The notes under the pieces: generated by a model
Told to the model about the DNA's origin: nothing
The model's input: the letters and a program-made list of their open reading frames with translations, nothing else
Database searches by the model: none
Program-made: the position numbers and the translations under genes
Part shown: positions 15,109-17,003 of the stretch, one piece after another
Layout of the letters: each line of letters starts with the position of its first letter
Position numbering within the stretch: position 1 is the stretch's first letter
Assembly (NCBI GenBank): GCA_002309295.1
Contig: DBXF01000047.1
Location: 13,376-30,378 of the forward strand
Length of the DNA: 17,003 nt
Direction of reading: 5' to 3'
DNA from: Bacteroidales bacterium UBA1219
GTDB lineage: Bacteria; Bacteroidota; Bacteroidia; Bacteroidales; P3

Positions 15109-16230
15109 ATGAACGACTTGCACCTACATATAATAAGTTTCGACATCCCCTACCCTGCCAACTACGGCGGCGTTATCGACGTGTACCACCGCATACGGAT
15201 GCTGTCGGCGGCAGGCGTTAAGATTCATCTGCACTGCTTCGAATACGGCCGCAGCCACTCGCGCGAGCTGGAGAGTCTGTGCTTCGAGGTAAACTACTAC
15301 AAACGAGACACTTCCATTCGCAACCTTTTCCGCCGCACGCCTTACATAGTCTGCTCACGCCGCTCCAACGAACTGATTGAAAGACTTTTGCAGGACGACT
15401 ACCCCATCCTTATGGAAGGGCTGCACTGCTGCGACTTGCTGAACGACAGCCGTTTCGCCGACCGCAACACCATCGTTCGCATCCACAACATCGAACACCA
15501 ATACTACAGCCTTCTGGCCGAGCAAGAGCGCAATCCGCTGCGACGGCTCTACCTGAAATCCGAGGCGCGCAAACTGCGGAATTTCGAGAAAATTCTCGCC
15601 AAGGCGAAACACCTGATAACCCTCAACCAAAAGGAGAACGACTACCTGAACGGCCTTTACGGCAACGCCACGCTGATTCCCGCCTTCCACGAGTTCGACG
15701 AGATTTGCTCGCTCGAAGGCAAAGGCGTACACATACTCTACCACGCCAACCTTTCGGTACCCGAAAACCAGACCGCCGCCGAGTGGCTGATAACCAACGT
15801 GTTCCGTTACACGAACCTGCCTGTAAAGATTGCCGGACTGAATCCCCCGAAACATCTTAAAAAACTGATTGCCAAATACAAGAACATCGAGCTGGAGGAA
15901 AATCCACCGGAAGAGCGCATGCTGGAGCTGATACGCAACGCACATATCACGGTCATGTACACCCTTCAGCCCACCGGATTGAAACTCAAGCTGTTGCACT
16001 CGCTCTTTTCGGGACGTTTCTGCTTGGTGAACAGCACCATGGTTGCCGGCTCGGAACTCGGACAGCTCTGTAACATAGCCGACACCGCCGAGGATTTCCA
16101 GAAGCAAATCAAACAGCTGGCCTCCGCCAAATTCGACAAGTTCGAAATAGAACGACGCAATATGATACTGAGCAATTTGTATTCCAATTTCCGGAATCGA
16201 GACAGAGTTGTTAGGATAATTGACAATTGA
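15109..16230 (+). CDS. GT4-like glycosyltransferase
   Basis: 373 aa, no signal peptide. The N-terminal Rossmann half opens with LHIISFDIPYPANYGGVIDVYHRIRMLSAAGVKIHL, the glycine-rich acceptor-side loop of GT-B enzymes. Mid-protein IVRIHNIEHQYY is frequent in GT4 sugar transferases. The C-terminal half contains PTGLKLKLLHSLFSGRFCLVN (288-308), which aligns by eye with the GT4 nucleotide-sugar motif around KxLEA; here the usual Glu is His297. Donor and acceptor are unknown; cell-surface glycans are likely. The last three codons and the TGA fall inside a heptamer array, so the C-terminus may vary between strains. Confidence 0.85.
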   Translation: MNDLHLHIISFDIPYPANYGGVIDVYHRIRMLSAAGVKIHLHCFEYGRSHSRELESLCFEVNYYKRDTSIRNLFRRTPYIVCSRRSNELIERLLQDDYPILMEGLHCCDLLNDSRFADRNTIVRIHNIEHQYYSLLAEQERNPLRRLYLKSEARKLRNFEKILAKAKHLITLNQKENDYLNGLYGNATLIPAFHEFDEICSLEGKGVHILYHANLSVPENQTAAEWLITNVFRYTNLPVKIAGLNPPKHLKKLIAKYKNIELEENPPEERMLELIRNAHITVMYTLQPTGLKLKLLHSLFSGRFCLVNSTMVAGSELGQLCNIADTAEDFQKQIKQLASAKFDKFEIERRNMILSNLYSNFRNRDRVVRIIDN

Positions 16231-16287
16231 CAATGAACAATGTACAATTAGTTTGCAGTTTGGAGTTTTGAGTTTGCAGTTAGTGAC
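16218..16287. repeat. Heptamer array, AATTGAC/AATGTAC then TTGCAGT types, overlapping the GT stop codon
   Basis: In unbroken 7-bp register: AATTGAC, AATTGAC, AATGAAC, AATGTAC (16218-16245), then AATTAGT, TTGCAGT, TTGGAGT, TTTGAGT, TTGCAGT and TAGTGAC. The first part is the reverse complement of the 12919-12946 array family. The TGA of the glycosyltransferase gene is at 16228-16230, inside unit 2. Confidence 0.85.
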
Positions 16288-16295
16288 GGCACTTA

Positions 16296-16340
16296 GACAA
16301 GCTCAGTGACCGCAATGCATAATCGGTGGCTGAGCCTGTC
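16296..16340. repeat. REP-like imperfect palindrome
   Basis: GACAAGCTCAGTGACCG (16296-16312) and CGGTGGCTGAGCCTGTC (16324-16340) pair at 14 of 17 positions around an 11-nt loop that contains ATGCAT. The right arm can also pair locally (GTGGCT with AGCCAC at 16343-16348). No T run follows, so it is not a standard terminator. The core TCGACAGGCTCAG word resembles interspersed palindromic repeats I recall from other bacteria; this was not searched. Confidence 0.7.
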
Positions 16341-16356
16341 GAAGCCACAGTTTCAC

Positions 16357-16389
16357 ATCACTAATCACTAATCACTAATCACTAATCAC
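16357..16389. repeat. Heptamer array, 4.7 x ATCACTA
   Basis: Four perfect ATCACTA units and a partial fifth (ATCAC). Together with the array at 16218 and the palindrome at 16296 it fills most of the gap 16231-16523 before the ilvE promoter. Confidence 0.93.
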
Positions 16390-16450
16390 CAATTAATCCG
16401 CACACAATAATTTAATTACCAGACAGATAAGAACTGCGCCAAAAGTATTT

Positions 16451-16481
16451 TTTGTTTTTACAAAAATATTGTGTATCTTCG
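16451..16481 (+). promoter_or_regulatory. Promoter of ilvE
   Basis: TTTG at 16451-16454 and TATCTTCG at 16474-16481 are 19 bp apart; the -7 box differs from TAnnTTTG at one base. The leader to the ATG at 16524 would be about 36 nt. Confidence 0.6.
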
Positions 16482-16523
16482 TAAAACGCAAATAAACGTA
16501 TTAATTAACATAAAACACTAAAT

Positions 16524-17003
16524 ATGAACAATATAGATTGGGGTAGCCTACCTTTCGGCTACGTAAAAACCGATTACAACGTCCGCTGCTACTTCCGCAA
16601 CGGAGAATGGGGCGAGATTGAAGTTTCGTCCGACGAAAACGTAAACATCCACATGGCTGCTTCGAGCCTGCACTACGGCCAGGAAGCTTTCGAAGGTCTG
16701 AAAGCCTACCGCTGCAAAGACGGCAAAATCCGCATGTTCCGTCCCGAGGCCAACGCCGAACGTCTGCAAAGCACCTGCCGCGGCATTATGATGCCCGAGC
16801 TGAGCACCGAGAAATTCGTGGAGATGTGCAAAAAAGTCATCAAACTGAACGAGCGTTTCATTCCTCCCTACGGCACCGGCGCAAGCCTCTACCTGCGTCC
16901 CCTGCTGATAGGCACCGGAATCACCGTGGGTGTGAAACCCGCCGACGAATACCTCTTCCTGATATTCGTAACCCCCGTGGGACCTTACTTCAAGGGCGGT
17001 TTC
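16524..17003 (+). CDS. ilvE: Branched-chain amino acid aminotransferase, 3' end outside window
   Basis: 160 codons are visible, open to the window end, of a protein normally about 340 aa in this subgroup. The start NNIDWGSLPFGYVKTDYNVRC is followed by the class IV aminotransferase phrases MAASSLHYGQEAFEGLKAYR, IRMFRPEANAERLQ, and later PPYGTGASLYLRPLLIGTG and FVTPVGPY. IlvE is a PLP enzyme that transfers the amino group between glutamate and valine, leucine or isoleucine; the PLP lysine lies beyond the window. The gene has its own promoter and no operon link to the glycosyltransferase upstream. Confidence 0.96.
   Translation, partial: MNNIDWGSLPFGYVKTDYNVRCYFRNGEWGEIEVSSDENVNIHMAASSLHYGQEAFEGLKAYRCKDGKIRMFRPEANAERLQSTCRGIMMPELSTEKFVEMCKKVIKLNERFIPPYGTGASLYLRPLLIGTGITVGVKPADEYLFLIFVTPVGPYFKGGF

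Noticed and set aside
15355..16233. Long minus-strand open frame (292 codons) across the GT4-like gene
   Set aside because: It is a shadow of the plus-strand glycosyltransferase; its composition is unlike a folded protein and no promoter or family phrase is present.
16296..16340. Rho-independent terminator of the GT4-like gene
   Set aside because: The stem is long but imperfect with an 11-nt loop, and no T run follows on either strand.

Overview
The window looks like a chromosomal segment from a Bacteroidetes bacterium, most likely order Bacteroidales. The evidence is the gliding-type ABC transporter pair GldF/GldG with a DUF4340 partner, lipoproteins whose acylated Cys is followed by acidic residues (Bacteroidetes surface-export signal), promoters with the Bacteroidetes -7 box TAnnTTTG (often with TTG or TTTG about 19 bp upstream), and starts without Shine-Dalgarno sequences. 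I see no phage, transposase, CRISPR, tRNA or rRNA.

Layout. Positions 1-975 hold the 3' part of rarA (+). Positions 1080-1634 encode a small surface lipoprotein (+), which meets an M28 zinc peptidase (-, 1712-3022) at a two-way terminator. Next come gcvH (-, 3362-3742), with its own promoter and terminator, and a long minus-strand cluster from 12700 down to 3938. In transcription order the cluster is gldF, gldG, DUF4340 protein, surE, a 93-aa membrane protein, lpxB, a SpoIID-domain protein and a multi-pass GT-C-like glycosyltransferase. Gaps are -8 to +32 bp, so one roughly 8.8-kb operon from a TATCTTTG promoter near 12785 is likely. Upstream lies a FISUMP-type lipoprotein (-, 13041-13997). 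Plus-strand genes follow: an MBL-fold PhnP-like hydrolase (14331-15098), a GT4-like glycosyltransferase (15109-16230) and the start of ilvE (16524 to the window end).

The large operon is mainly envelope-directed: an ABC exporter complex, lipid A disaccharide synthesis, a peptidoglycan-acting SpoIID enzyme and a membrane glycosyltransferase, plus the SurE nucleotidase. RarA (replication stress), GcvH (glycine cleavage) and IlvE (branched-chain amino acids) are separate housekeeping functions.

The least ordinary part is the non-coding DNA between 12.86 and 16.39 kb. Its three gene-free gaps hold a series of short tandem arrays, nearly all with a 7-bp period but with different unit sequences, several of them exactly four units (28 bp) long. 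One array covers the stop codon of the GT4-like gene, and a REP-like imperfect palindrome sits between two arrays. No multi-gene system of obviously new type is present; the heptamer arrays are the best candidate for something not yet described.
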